A stretch of 64,000 bases of DNA, taken from Ailanthus altissimus. Lineage: Eukaryota > Streptophyta > Magnoliopsida > Sapindales > Simaroubaceae. This document shows positions 53,451-64,000 of this stretch, in pieces. Within the stretch, counting starts at the first letter, position 1, and every line of letters starts with the position of its first letter. Both the position numbers and the translations under genes were made by a program. The notes under the pieces are model-generated. The model saw only the letters and a program-made list of their open reading frames with translations, did not search any database and was not told where the DNA came from. Location of the stretch: contig OX327704.1 of assembly GCA_946807835.1 (NCBI GenBank), forward strand, positions 5,952,001-6,016,000, given 5' to 3'.

Positions 53451-55424
53451 TATAATTATAAGTAAAACCCAACCTAACCTGTCTAGGAAATATCTATAAG
53501 ATATTAGGTTGGGTTTTACTTATTCGTGGGAGAAAAATATAGATCCTAAGCTTTTTGACATAATTAGGACACGTGCAGGAATATGTCAAGTCTGGTTTCA
53601 ATATAACCTGAGCCAACATCCTAAAAAACATCAACTATTACTCTTAGGTGGAGTTGGCTAGTTAGGTAATATTAAAAATAGTCCCAATAGATGCTTCCCG
53701 AGTGAAGTACTACGTCCTTACATAAGAAGTATGAAAGATACACTTGTTTACTAACTAGCCAATAAGTGTCACATTTCTAATTCTAAAAAGCTTACCTCTT
53801 TTAAATAACTTATGTTCTAAATCAAAAAAGTCAATCATGCTGACATTTTCACTCTTTCAAGTGAACACGATAGCTCTGAACTGGAGTTGATTACTTAATT
53901 TTGAATATAAAAATAGGGTTTACCCCATTTCCCTCCGCCATTCATGAAACGATTATCTCTAATCTTTATGAATATGTATACTTAATGAATGTATAGGTAG
54001 ACGAGTTAGATAAGAATATCAACTTGAATATGTATACATAGGATCCCATTTTACGCTTGAAAAAAGTAATAAGATTAATCTTATCCCCTTTATTAATGAA
54101 TTGAAATAAAATTAGTCAATAATTGCTAAACAAGAAGAACATGGGATGAATAGATTGAAATTGAGACCATTGGATCCCTTTTAATAGAGCTTTTACATCT
54201 AGTAAAGTTATCAATTTGTTTAGTTTAATATCCTTTACTTTTCGCAATTAATTTAGAATTATAGTAGCCTAGATAAAATTAAGTTATGAAAACCTATAGT
54301 AATTAGCATCAATTTGAGAGGAAAATCTTTATAGGATAATACTCTATTCACTACTCTATTACTTGTAAAACTAAGGTTGAGGTTCAACCCCTTTCAAGGA
54401 AGACTTATTCAATTACTTCCAAGGTTGAGGCATAGAGCCCGCATCAAAGAAGTCTTAATCAGTAGAAAGTTTTTCCCATTTTTGAAGAATGATTTACTTT
54501 TAAAAATCTTTTTATCTATAAGATGAAATGTCATACTTGGGAAAGAAAATATGAAAAAAGTATTTTCTTTCCTATGAAAGAAAAATTGTGCTTATAGATT
54601 TAAAAACAAAAATCGCTAGCTTTATTGAAAATATGAAAAAATTAAAATTGAACATTTATACATAGAACCGTTTTAGTTTGGAGATGTTCCATGGAGTTGG
54701 GAGATATAGCAGAAAGACTCTAATTGATAATTGGTAGTGGGTAGTAGTTTTTAGGTATGCCCTTGTTCAGATTAGTGTCTACATAAACTCTCCACCTCTC
54801 GTACTTTTTTCCCACTACAACCATAGTTTGTGAAACTAATATACGTAAATATTAAATGCAAGTGCACGGGCCTTGAGTAAGTAATAAAGTTACGATAAGT
54901 ATCAGTTCTATGATCAATTGGTCTTTTAAATTAATGATAATTACTATAGTGTTAACAACCTAACTTTATCTAGGCTAATATTTAATTCTACGATGATGAA
55001 TCAAAATAAAGTTGCTTAAAGTAACAATTTAACTAATAAAAGAGGTGAAAAATCTATAGTAAATGGTCTTAGAGTCTTAATTTCGCTCTACCTTTCTTAT
55101 GTTCTTTATGTTTTAGTGATTAACAACTACTATTTTGAATTTATTAATCAAATGGCTCAATATTAATCTTATTACCTCTCCCGGCCAACAAATGAGATCC
55201 TATGCATATATATTCAATTTGATATCCTCATCTAACTTATCTATCTATACATGCATTATGCGACCCTTAAATTGATTACCCTTGTTTTATTAGTCTCCAA
55301 ACTCAATAAAAGCTAAGGTCATACTTTTCAAGTACAACGAATGAGTTAATCTTTATCAAGTATACAACCAACAAGTCTAGATCATTTAATTAATTTTTCA
55401 GTCAAATTAGAAGCATTGAATCTA

Positions 55425-55610
55425 GAAAAGTACAAATGAATAACACAAGAAATAGTCATTAATTAACTATAAATATCAAAACATAGTATTTGGTAAAACT
55501 ATATCAAGCCTTAAAATAAGAAATTTAGCCAACCACAGTCAAGCATAAAATCTCAATAATTTAAAAGTTTACAAGAGTAACCATGTTTAAAGCAACAAAC
55601 TACGTGTGCT
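55425..55610 (+). repeat. 185-bp direct repeat, left copy
   Basis: It shares ACAAATGAATAACACAAGAA, ATGGTAAARCT, ATTTAGCCAACCA, AAAAGTTTACAAGA and TAACCATGTTTAAA with 56475-56660, in the same orientation. Confidence 0.85.
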
Positions 55611-55614
55611 TAAT

Positions 55615-56470
55615 TCAAGGCGTTCTTCGGCATCAAGAGTATCTTAGGGAGCGCAATCAAGACAAATTCGACGTCTATATCGGTTTGCTATTGATTGTCT
55701 CATGATTTATTATTATTTTTACTAATGTTCTCTTGTAGCCATGAGCTAAACTTATTTTTTAGGGTTAATACTTGAACTCAATATGTGTGCTTAATTGTCA
55801 TATCTTTTGAATATTTAATAAACTTAATTTTTTTATATTTAAATTACTTGATCTTAATGCTTCGATATATCTGGCCAATATATGCTGAAGGAGTTGGTAG
55901 TATTATTGATAAACTCGGAAGAGGAATCATAATATTTACACCTAGGTAATTTAATGCATGATTGTAGAGTAACATTCAATATTGCATATGCAGGTTTCAA
56001 TTTAGGATAGGAATATACCTAATTGGCATGTATGATCAATAAGATTTAATCTTAATGAAACTTAATTTATTACAAGTACCATAGGAATATAGGTATTTAG
56101 TAAATTAAGGTATACTTGTATGACCTTGTAAGAGGCTTGTAAATACATTAGTGTCTTGATCAATAACAAAGACTAAGGGAGTTAAATATTAAAAGATTAA
56201 TTATTAGAAAGCATATTGAAGGATAATATTAATCCTAGATTTTCTCTATATTGCTATCACCTAATTCTTTTTGCATTGTGTTTTGCTTTTATATTTTCTA
56301 CATTCATTTTTAGTTTTTTATTTTTTAAAATAATTATTAGGAATACATAATTTTAGTAATTGGTAAAAAAAAAAGAAATTATCCATATGGGTTCGACATC
56401 CGACTTATTTAGTCCCTTTATTACTTGCATACGATAATGTATACTTGCACTTAATTTTAAGATATAGAAT
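55615..56470 (-). repeat. LTR family B, truncated copy in opposite orientation
   Basis: The reverse complement matches 25840-26640: AGTCGGATGTCGAACCCAT, AATTAGGTGATAGCAATATAG, AAGTATACCTTAATTTAC and CAATAGCAAACCGATATAGA. The match stops at the word GATGCCGAAGAA-GC (26616-26630), so about 500 bp of the 3' part of family B, including its GC-rich tract, is missing. Confidence 0.8.
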
Positions 56471-56474
56471 TATC

Positions 56475-56660
56475 ACATCAAAAGCATAAATGAATAACAT
56501 AAGTAATAGTTATTAATCAACTAAAAATATCCAAACATAGTATATGGTAAAGCTACATCAAGTCCTAGAACAATAAATTTAGCCAACCATAGTCAAGCAC
56601 AAAAGCACAATAATCCAAAAGTTTACAAGAATAACCATGTTTAAAACAACAAAAAATATA
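56475..56660 (+). repeat. 185-bp direct repeat, right copy
   Basis: Partner of 55425-55610, on the other side of the family B fragment. Confidence 0.85.
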
Positions 56661-57259
56661 AATAAAAACTTTATATTAAAGTAAAAAAGAATGAGAAAAG
56701 AGAAAACTAGTTGGAGATGGCTCTTTGGGCATTTAATCCTTAAGAGTATTTAGGAATCCAAGCTCAAAAGTGCTTTCACTCACTAAAAGTCATTTGTTTC
56801 TCTCTCTTATTTCATGGTCTTTCCTCTTTAGCAAAATGAGTCTTTTCATCTCTTTATTATAAGCTCTAAAATGTGATTTTAAAATTAAGGCATAGAGTTT
56901 AAAATTGATATATGACTGGTGACGACGTGGCCTACATTCTTTGGGACCATAACGCCACTCAAACCCGATTAATGGTTGCAGCCTAAGGCACACTAAACAA
57001 ATTGGGCCTACAGCCTCAACCAAATATTTGTACTTCATTGCTTGTTTTCAAGGTCGTGGCTTGGACTTTGCAAAATAAATTCTTGGCCCTTGTTTTCTTT
57101 ACTTTTTACTCTTCTTGATGTTTCGATTTATTAGAACTTACAACAACAATTCGTGTATAATCAGCCATAGTATAATACTCAAAACAAGTAATTATCAAAT
57201 TACAAGGGATAAAAAATTATATATAAAACACGCTTATCAACCACATTCAAGAGAAAGTC

Positions 57260-58140
57260 TGGATAGTTTACTTCTCGTATGAACCAATTTTCAGTGGTCT
57301 GTCAACTTCATCATGAATAATTTGGTTTCGTTCAAGAGTGAACCGTCGTGATTTTGTTTTTCAAACTTGCTTGTAAAACTCCTATATGTTTAGGGTTTAT
57401 GATTAAGCAAAGACGTCTAGATCGATCCCCACTATATTGTTGTGGGACTAAGTAAAGATGTCTTAGTGCTATATCAATAGTTATACCATAAGCCTTTAGT
57501 CAGGTGAAAAGAAGAATAATCTCAAGTTGCCACTCTGTGCATCATAAGTTTTTTTTTCATGTTTCACTTCTTTCTCATTAAAGATTGGGATCCTTCCTTT
57601 TATGTCTTCACATCTGTCGCACAATGCTAACAAAGAGTTCCGTGAAAAGATATTCTAAACTTTGTTGAAAAGCTCATGAGATTCATCCATATTACTGATA
57701 TGCCCATATCTGTTAATCATTATATTCAAAGAAAGAGACCACCTCTCCTCAATAACATTGATGGAATAACCAAACAAAAGCATCTTTAAGATTTTGACTT
57801 ATCGTGTACATGTGGATATAGAGATCAGACTCTAAGCTAATTCTAAAAAAAATGGGTGTGTATTAAAAATAGATCTTGTCTAGTATTTCAATCATTCAAA
57901 TTCCTTCAGTGAGAGGATCTTGGTTGACCTTCCTTGATAAAGCTATCGTGCCTTCAAAAGATCTTAACTTATGAATCTTCGAGTATACAAATTTTATTCT
58001 CGCTGTTGTTTGGGTTAGAGGAGCAGTCTTTCAGCTAGTTTGTTATGTTTAATAGAGTTTAATCTAAAAAAGTCTATTTATCATTTTGATGATTTCCCGC
58101 AAATGATGCCATTGAAGTTCATGGGTTTTAGAACCTTGTA
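57260..58140 (-). pseudogene. possible PPR-type gene fragment, decayed
   Basis: The minus strand around 57760-57590 reads, in one frame, SLSLNIMINRYGHISNMDES then HELFNKV, a stop, NIFSRNSLLAL. This fits the pentatricopeptide pattern (xxNALIxMYxKxGxMxxAxxLFxxMxxRxxFSWNSLI). Flanking sequence has stops in all frames and gives no second clear repeat, so confidence is modest. If real it is a relic of an organelle RNA-binding PPR gene. The duplicated segment at 58145 follows directly, so the two may belong to one duplicated locus. Confidence 0.4.
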
Positions 58141-58144
58141 AATA

Positions 58145-58389
58145 TACTTCCTTACACTCGAACTCTCCTCAAATTTATAGGAATACTACCGTCCTTCTAC
58201 AAAGGAAAACACCATAATGCTGAAGTTAGTGTTTGATAGAAAAAAAGGGTGTTTGTGTATGAGGAGTATTCCTAAGGCAAGCATGAGAATATTTGAATGC
58301 TTTAAGAGGCTCTTAGCTAATACTGGTGTGAATTAAATGAGATTTTGAATGAATAATGAAGAAAATATAGTATTCTTATATAGTAATTG
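58145..58389. repeat. duplicated segment, interrupted copy, left half
   Basis: It matches 53095-53320 (CTCCTCAAATTTATAGGAATA, GAATGAATAATGAAGAAAAT, TTATATAGTAATTGAATT). The homology stops at the copia LTR and resumes at 61340. Confidence 0.75.
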
Positions 58390-59109
58390 AATTAAAACTC
58401 TTCATGACTTATAGAAGTCTTCCTTATAAGCAATCAAGAATAACAAAAATCATACAATCAATGAGATGAACAATCACACACCAAAGAAAGAATACAAACA
58501 ATATATGGTTCTTTTGAATACAAAGAACCCCTACAAGAGATACAAATAATACCGAAATACTCAAGTGCTTCCAAGGATCTATACTATACTATCTTGTACA
58601 CTCAAAGCACTCAAGTGTAACCTAAGATGTCTATTCTCTCTTTTGTTGATGATTTGATGCTTAATGAATTATAAAAGGTTACAAGGGTTTATATAGTATT
58701 AATACTGTCCCTATAAATCCTAAACCTAGTTAGCATAAAAGTTCACATGCTTAGGAATTCCAACACCAGCTTAAACAAGCAATTCTACCTAAAAACAAAG
58801 TTTTTCTTAATAGGCAAAGCCACGATGTTCAGGTCTACTGCTGTGGTGCTAATGCGATTTTTGAATCAATGTTGTAGCATTACAAAACCATCACTAGCAT
58901 TGGCTTTCTAGAATTAATTTTCCTACATTACGCAGCCAATACTATGATGTTCACATTTGGAAATGTCTCATTTATATTTCCATGCCCCTCCATGCATCTA
59001 GTTTCCCATTTCGCATCTCTTTTATCTGATCATAATGTTCTTAACCGTGTGTCGGCTCATCCTTATTATCCAAATTAAAATCAAATATATCGTTGATTTT
59101 GAATCACCA
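58390..59109 (-). repeat. 3' LTR of the deleted copia element
   Basis: It shares with 60556-61339 TTATAAGCAAYCAAGAATAAC, CTTCCAAGGATCTATACTA, TTATATAGTATTAATACT, TAGGCAAAGCCACG, TTTCGCACCTCTTTT / TTTCGCATCTCTTTT and TTTTGAATCAYCAAATT. A GC-richer degenerate repeat around GTGGTGCTAATGCG lies at 58815-58920. Confidence 0.85.
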
Positions 59110-59225
59110 AATTAAAAAAAAAAATTACTAGCATTGATTCAAAATTCTTAAAAAAACTTTACCAAAATTTATCAACTCTAATGCTCTATCACCAGTGTTA
59201 AGTCTTAAACCAAACTAAACTTATT

Positions 59226-59540
59226 TTAGGTTTGTGACCTCAGTCTCCATAGAAATGAATGCTTTTTCCCTTTGGTGACCTTTGTACTATGGTCTCGTAT
59301 GTTATTTTTAACACTATTATAATACCTTTGTGGCATATCTTTGCCAACGACACCATTCCCGTGCATTCCTTTTGACTTTATTACCATGGTGAGCAAATCT
59401 CTAATGGTGCCCTTTGGTATACATCCCCTCAACAACTCATATTAATACACCTACAGCATTGCCATCAAGTATATATAGCCCTCTATGCTTCCCATCTTTC
59501 ATAACTACTATAAATCCTTCTAATATCACAATATTCCTTT
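59226..59540 (-). pseudogene. copia pre-integrase fragment
   Basis: The minus strand at 59521-59456 reads EGFIVVMKDGKHRGLYILDG, the pre-integrase strand block (LVVMKGxKxxNLYxLxG), then a stop. The 69-codon open piece 59435-59226 follows, with KGKKHSFLWRLRSQT at its end. Homology to pol ends here, which marks the internal deletion. Confidence 0.65.
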
Positions 59541-59719
59541 TTCTGTTCTAAATAAATACCCCTCTTGATCTAGCACTCTTAGTGATATTAAGTTCATCCT
59601 AACCATATATCTTACACTATGTAATTCTTTAATCTCCCCATCATGCAAACCTTATGACTTTATAAGCTCTATCATTCCCTACTAGTATTTTTCTTCTCCT
59701 AATGGATTTTTAATTGGTA

Positions 59720-60313
59720 AATAAGGATTTTTTTGGACACATATGGTAACTACAACTATAATCAAGTATCCATTCCCCTAGCAGTTGTAGCTCCTCTACT
59801 CTTTTTTGCTTTTTTTTTTTGGGGCAATCTCTCTTTAAGTGCCCCTCTTTATTATAATAATAACACTTCTTGTAACTACCACATTGATTGTTCTTATCAT
59901 CTCCTCATTTTGCAACTAAGCCAATTGTTCTACCGAATTCTGATCTTTTTTCTAATTCTTTAGAGTTCAATAAGCTTTAACTTTAGCACCCTTAAAGTCT
60001 CCCTACCATACATGAGTATGTCCATGAAGTGCTCATAACTATAAGATAAAGAACACAATAAGATTATCGATTTATCCTTGTCCTCAATCTTGATATCTAT
60101 AATCTCAAGATCAATGATAATCTTATTGAAGGTATCTATATGATCTTCTATTGAAGTTCCATCGACCATTGATAACTGATATAATTTCTTCTTGACATAT
60201 AAATGATTTTCCAAGGACTTTGTCATGTAAAGGGTGACAAGTTTCTTACAAAGACCAAATGTCATCGTCTCTCCAGCTACCTCCTTTAAAACTTTATCAC
60301 TCAAAGATAGCAC
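59720..60313 (-). pseudogene. copia gag with damaged zinc knuckle and protease site
   Basis: The open piece 60313-59960 reads LSLSDKVLKEVAGETMTFGL, TLYMTKSLENHLYVKKKLYQ, DHIDTFNKIIIDLEIID and LLCSLSYSYEHFMDILMYGR, a clear UBN2-type gag. The zinc knuckle at about 59865-59822 reads CYYYNKEGHLKRDC: the second Cys is Tyr. The protease block near 59750-59710 reads EWILDYSCSYHMCP, where relatives have D-[ST]-G. Both changes would disable the protein. Confidence 0.88.
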
Positions 60314-60540
60314 ATAGTACTACGAGCCTTCTTCTGAATAATTTCCTTATTTGCCTTAGATCTAGGTTTTGTCGATCTCTTTTCTTTATTAGTTATTGCT
60401 TATGTTTCTTCAAGGCCTAAATATAACTCTTGACTCACTAGTAGAGCCATAACCTTCACTTGTCACAGATTGAAGTCATTCTACCTATTGAACTTCTCTA
60501 CTTCATACTTGTGAAATGTCATGGTTCACCAACCTATTCT

Positions 60541-60550
60541 ATGATACCAA
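60541..60550 (-). other. primer binding site, degenerate tRNA-iMet type
   Basis: Minus strand TTGGTATCAT then AGAATAGG, close to TGGTATCAGAGC but altered after the eighth base. It lies 5 bases from the LTR edge. Confidence 0.75.
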
Positions 60551-60555
60551 TTTAT

Positions 60556-61339
60556 TGGGGTTTCTAACAAGTACTCTAAGAAACCCTTACTATCTTGCAA
60601 AAGTTTTTCATTTATAAGCAACCAAGAATAACAAATATCAAACAATCAAGGAGGTAAACAATCATACATCAAAGAAATAACACAAACAATATATGTAGTT
60701 CGACTATAACCACCTATGTCTACAATAGATATAAGGATCCTAACTTCTTTTATTATGTTCTTTTGTATACAAAGAATACCAAAATACTCAAGAGCTTCCA
60801 AGGATCTATACTACACATTCTTGTACACTTAAAGCACTTAAGTGTAACCTAAGCTCTCTATTCTCTCTCTTGTTAATGATTTGATGTTTAATAAATTATA
60901 AGGAGTTATAAGGGTTTATATAGTATTAATACTAACCCTATAAACTTTAAACTTAGTTAGAATAAAGTTCACGTGCTTAGGAAGTCCAAAATCTACTTAA
61001 ACATACAATTCTACCCATAAACGGAGTTTTTTTTTAATAGGCAAAGCCACGGCGTTTAATTCTACCAATGTGGCGTTAATGCAATTTTTGAACCAACGTT
61101 GTAATGTTCCAAAGTTATTACTATAGCATTAGACTTTTTGGAATGGATGCTATGGTGTTGGGTAGTAAACTCTATGATATTCATATTTGAGAATGTCCTA
61201 CTTGTATTTTCATAACCCTCTTTACATCCTACTTCCAGTTTCGCACCTCTTTTGTCTAACCATTGTATTCTTGACTATGTTTTGATTCTTCCATAGTCTC
61301 CAACTTAAAATAAAATTTATTCTTAATTTTGAATCATCA
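60556..61339 (-). repeat. 5' LTR of the deleted copia element (784 bp)
   Basis: It starts TGGGGTTTCTAAC and ends TTTTGAATCATCA. It pairs with 58390-59109. Confidence 0.85.
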
Positions 61340-61500
61340 AATTTTAAAATATACTTTAAGCAATGCATCTTAGGGAAATAAAGACAAATTAGGACTTATA
61401 ATTATAGTTGAACTCATAAATAATAATCATGAAATAGTTGAAAACATAATTCAAACTTGACTCTTTATTCTCACGTATTTTTCTAACCTATTTGACAAAT
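61340..61500. repeat. duplicated segment, interrupted copy, right half
   Basis: ATACTTTAAGCAATGCATC then TTAGGGAAATAAAGACAAATT matches 53355-53440 (ATGCTTTATGCAATACTG, CTAGGGAAGTAAAGACAAATT). It continues the homology interrupted at 58389. Confidence 0.75.
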
Positions 61501-63240
61501 ACCCGCGGGTAACACTTGTCAAAATCACTCATCAAAATCTCTAATTGTTTAGCTCTCATTTAGTTTGCAAGAGCAATCACTCATTTTATCCCTCTAACAT
61601 CATCTACGTACTTTCACTTATTTAAACCTTGCCTAATGATTTTTTCTATCTCCTCACAGACTATTTATTTTTGAATTTTGTTTCTCAACTCTTCTTTTTG
61701 GTATCCTTTCTACCTTTATGCCGAAAGTAGCCATCCTTATATACCTAAAATCTTACTCTTGTACCAACAACCTCAAATATTGTATTGAAAGGCTATATTA
61801 GCTATGTTAATTGATAGCCTTGTATGTGAGAACGGTCTCAAGTGTGCCTCTCTCTTACTCCATCTAAGTTTCACTTTATACAATCCTTACCTGCAACCAA
61901 ATATCTAAACAAGACTCAAAATTTTTCTCTATTCGGGTTAGGCATCAATAATGAAATCGGGTTTAGAAACCCATACGTTCCAACTGTAAATGGTTTATTG
62001 GAAATGAATTTTCTATTCAAGCTATTAAGAGAGGGATAAACCCATTCTCTATTCAGGCTAAAGCATGCTATATTTAGCCTACTCTATTCAAATATAAATA
62101 TATTTAGCCTACTTTTGTCGTTTCCAATAGTAAAAAAGGCATACAAATATAAAGCATGCTATATTTAGCCTGATAAAGCAGGTTTAAATGAATTTAGAAA
62201 ATGGTTTTAGAATTTAGTATAGCATGCTTTATATTTGTAATAAAATATAAGATCTCATAGTTTCTGTTAAGAACTAAATTTTTTTAAATAGTATTTAATA
62301 AGGAAAATATCAATTAAGAAAGAAGTTAACGGCTAACACCTTGAAGACAGACCTTGTTGTATGTAGGGTACTTTCTAAGGAATTTTTAATCACTAGATTG
62401 TCTCATTAAATCTCTTTATTCTTTATAGATTTTTTACCATTGTAATTTATTTATATCCTATTCTTAAAATTGTAGTTTAGGACACTGGTACAGACATATT
62501 GTTTTATCACATTTGCATTTCAATAAAAGACAGACACAAATACTTTTATTTATACACTTTTTTATAGCACCGGAGCCCACTGTGTAATCAAATTTTTCAT
62601 GGCAAACTAAGAGTCTTCTCTTTCAATTCAATCCTTCCATCAACGTGCCAGTTTTCTTTCTATACAAGTTAGCGCCTCAAGTTTTCTGTGATGAAGATCC
62701 CAAGTCATTCCTTCAATTCGAGGCTTAAGGTCTTACACCATGTAATAGAGGGAAAAGAAAAACCAGAGTAAAGAAGAAGATAATTCAAGAATTTGGAAGC
62801 TTTCCTTTTTCTTGATGATTGGAAACGTGATTTATAGTGGTATTTCTATGCATACCAGAGTTGGAGTTATGGAATGATCATAACTCTATAATCTTTTGAC
62901 CTATACAAATGATATAGCTACTACTTAGTTTCTTGAATGGACCGTTCGTGCTAACAAGTTGGTTTCCTCTTTCGAGATGATTGCTTTCCGGATTTAATTA
63001 AGAACCATGATCATTTTCTTTAAGAATGAAATCTCCACGATCTTTATTTTTGTTAAGATTTATCTTTAATATTAATATTAGATCTTCACCTATCAGTTTA
63101 AAATTTTAAATTAAGTAGTAAATTAATTGGTATTAGAGTCAAGATCTTGAGTTTGAACCCCCATATTTTTATTTTCAATTAAAATTTTGATTTATCTAGC
63201 TATGTTAGTTTACAGAGGATTTACTTTGATTCAAACTTGC
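61501..63240. other. AT-rich intergenic DNA, nothing firm recognised
   Basis: A short repeated word (AAAGCATGCTATATTTAGCCT at 62060 and 62151, and its inverse near 62216-62235) marks a small local repeat. No gene or complete element is seen. TTGGTATTAGAGTCAAGATC then TTGAGTTTGAACCCCC at 63130-63161 resembles the tRNA-derived head of a SINE or a decayed LTR primer region. Confidence 0.5.
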
Positions 63241-63244
63241 TTGG

Positions 63245-63367
63245 ATTCACATTTCAAGTTTAGTTTGAAGGGGATTCACTCCGTTTTAGACATACTCGGA
63301 TCCACGTTTCAAGTTTAGTTTGAAGGGGATTCACTCTGTTTCAGACATACTCGGATCCACGTTTCAT
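63245..63367. repeat. 55-bp tandem repeat, about 2.2 units
   Basis: AAGTTTAGTTTGAAGGGGAT starts at 63256 and 63311. Each is followed by TCACTCYGTTTYAGACATAC and TCGGATCCACGTTTCA. A diverged partial unit precedes (TTGGATTCACATTTC at 63241). Confidence 0.92.
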
Positions 63368-63679
63368 GTGAGGAAGACTGTTAAGACTTGTCTTTAATAC
63401 TAATATTGGACCTTCACATATCACCTTAAGTTTTTAGGGTAAATCATAAACTAATAGTCTTTATAAATGGGATCACCGTGATCTTTGTCTTTATGAGTGA
63501 AATCATAGTCTTTACTAGCCCCTTAAACTCGGCAAGATCATGGAATGAATGTCATGGTTGTCTTTAAATTTGTAACACAATGTCTTACTCAGAAGTTTTG
63601 TAATGTTAGGAAATCAAACCTAGGCTCCAAACTTGGACTCTTACCTATGACACTACTTAGGCATCAACTTCAGTCTTGA

Positions 63680-64000
63680 CTTAATTTTTCTATTACGGTT
63701 GTTCATATCGTAATACCTGTGACCAAACTAGTCGACGTGGCTGAAAAAATGAGTAAGTCACCACTGTGACTAATCTGATAAATTGATAAATCTGAGACAT
63801 TCACTGTCTACGTGACAGAATATACATCACAGACATATAGCGAGACAACACCCCGACTCCCCAGAGTTAGTAACACTCAACCCAACTGACTGACCTACCC
63901 ACGCATACAGGGTGTACTGGCCGGGTCTATACTATCCTCACAAGGATCTGAATCTAATAGTTGATAACTGATAAATAGGGTATCACTAGACTTTGAAAAC
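63680..64000 (-). repeat. partial long LTR at the window edge, chromovirus type
   Basis: In reverse complement it shares ACCYGGCCRGTAYA, GGGTAGGTC, GTYACTAACTC and TTGTCTCGCTATATGT with 31545-31680 in the solo LTR at 29930-32711. It is therefore another LTR of the same or a sister family, in opposite orientation, continuing beyond base 64000. The left limit is uncertain. Confidence 0.75.

Larger units (their letters stand above)
52578..54848. other. AT-rich sequence with a MITE and a duplicated host-like segment
   Basis: Apart from the MITE (52741-52928) and the duplicated segment (53095-53450), no feature is recognised. The minus-strand ORF at 53153-52941 (70 codons) lies in the duplicated segment and has no domain I recognise. 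Confidence 0.5.
54849..57240 (+). repeat. LTR-like repeat family A, interrupted
   Basis: It begins near TAAATGCAAGTGCACGGGCC and ends AAACACGCTTATCA. The arrangement (CAAGTGCACGGG near the start, CTCCCGGCCAACAA in the middle, ...GCTTATCA end) is a common plant LTR or LARD type. Between 55611 and 56474 it contains a truncated family B repeat in opposite orientation, and the family A sequence on either side of that insert is duplicated. There is no coding sequence. Confidence 0.6.
58390..61339 (-). mobile_element. internally deleted Ty1/copia element with both LTRs
   Basis: LTRs lie at about 58390-59109 and 60556-61339, with a copia-type primer binding site (ATGATACCAA, minus TTGGTATCAT) at 60541-60550. 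The internal part is only about 1.45 kb and holds gag, a zinc knuckle, the protease active-site region and a pre-integrase piece on the minus strand. Integrase, reverse transcriptase and RNase H are missing. The left LTR lacks about 33 bp at its outer end. The element is non-autonomous. Confidence 0.85.

Noticed and set aside
63130..63161. Possible tRNA gene (A/B-box-like words)
   Set aside because: No acceptor or anticodon stems can be drawn; more like a SINE head or decayed primer region.

Overview
This is a window of plant nuclear DNA, most likely from a eudicot. The evidence is a canonical MIR166 hairpin, an intronless plant-type multi-pass membrane protein gene, plant LTR-retrotransposon lineages (Ty1/copia, Ty3/gypsy Tat-like and chromovirus-like) and very AT-rich, MITE-littered intergenic DNA. 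I cannot name the species. Only two loci look like functional host genes: MIR166 (about 3.75-3.90 kb, + strand) and a 318-residue seven-pass membrane protein (10401-11357, + strand). The membrane protein gene has a candidate TATA box and a 53-codon upstream ORF that overlaps its start codon.

Layout. 1-3129: 5' part of a copia element on the minus strand, cut by the window edge. 3.2-11.5 kb: the gene-bearing, low-repeat part, with MIR166, a GC-rich array of about 43-bp hairpin units (7.17-7.37 kb), three small palindromic MITEs and the membrane protein gene. 11.6-14.7 kb: two back-to-back terminal-inverted-repeat elements that each enclose a related inner hairpin, then an element filled with a roughly 42-bp AT-rich minisatellite. 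15-18.25 kb: AT-rich DNA with nothing recognised. 18.25-24.17 kb: a copia element (minus) with a 1.94-kb left LTR, decayed pol and gag, and no matching right LTR. 24.2-27.15 kb: unassigned sequence with several repeat arrays, then a solo-LTR-like repeat (family B).

27.2-50.2 kb is one Tat-like Ty3/gypsy element (minus strand) expanded to 23 kb by nested insertions. A 2.78-kb solo LTR with a perfect AAAAT target duplication sits in its antisense accessory gene. A second long LTR sits in its pol region, and that LTR is itself split by a complete chromovirus-like gypsy element (39847-46417) with a perfect ATTGG target duplication. The Tat element carries a decayed opposite-strand gene with plant-mobile-domain-like and coiled-coil parts and its own candidate TATA box.

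50.4-64 kb: an LTR of the same family as the copia LTR at 18.25-20.19 kb but in opposite orientation; a composite of two inverted LTR families flanked by a 185-bp direct repeat; a PPR-like pseudogene fragment; a duplicated host-like segment split by an internally deleted copia element; a 55-bp tandem repeat; and, at the edge, part of another long LTR.

No new defence-type or biosynthetic system is visible. The points most worth following up are the antisense gene in the Tat element, the uORF/start overlap of the membrane protein gene, the GC-rich hairpin array and its look-alikes inside several LTR families, and the nesting order fixed by target-site duplications.
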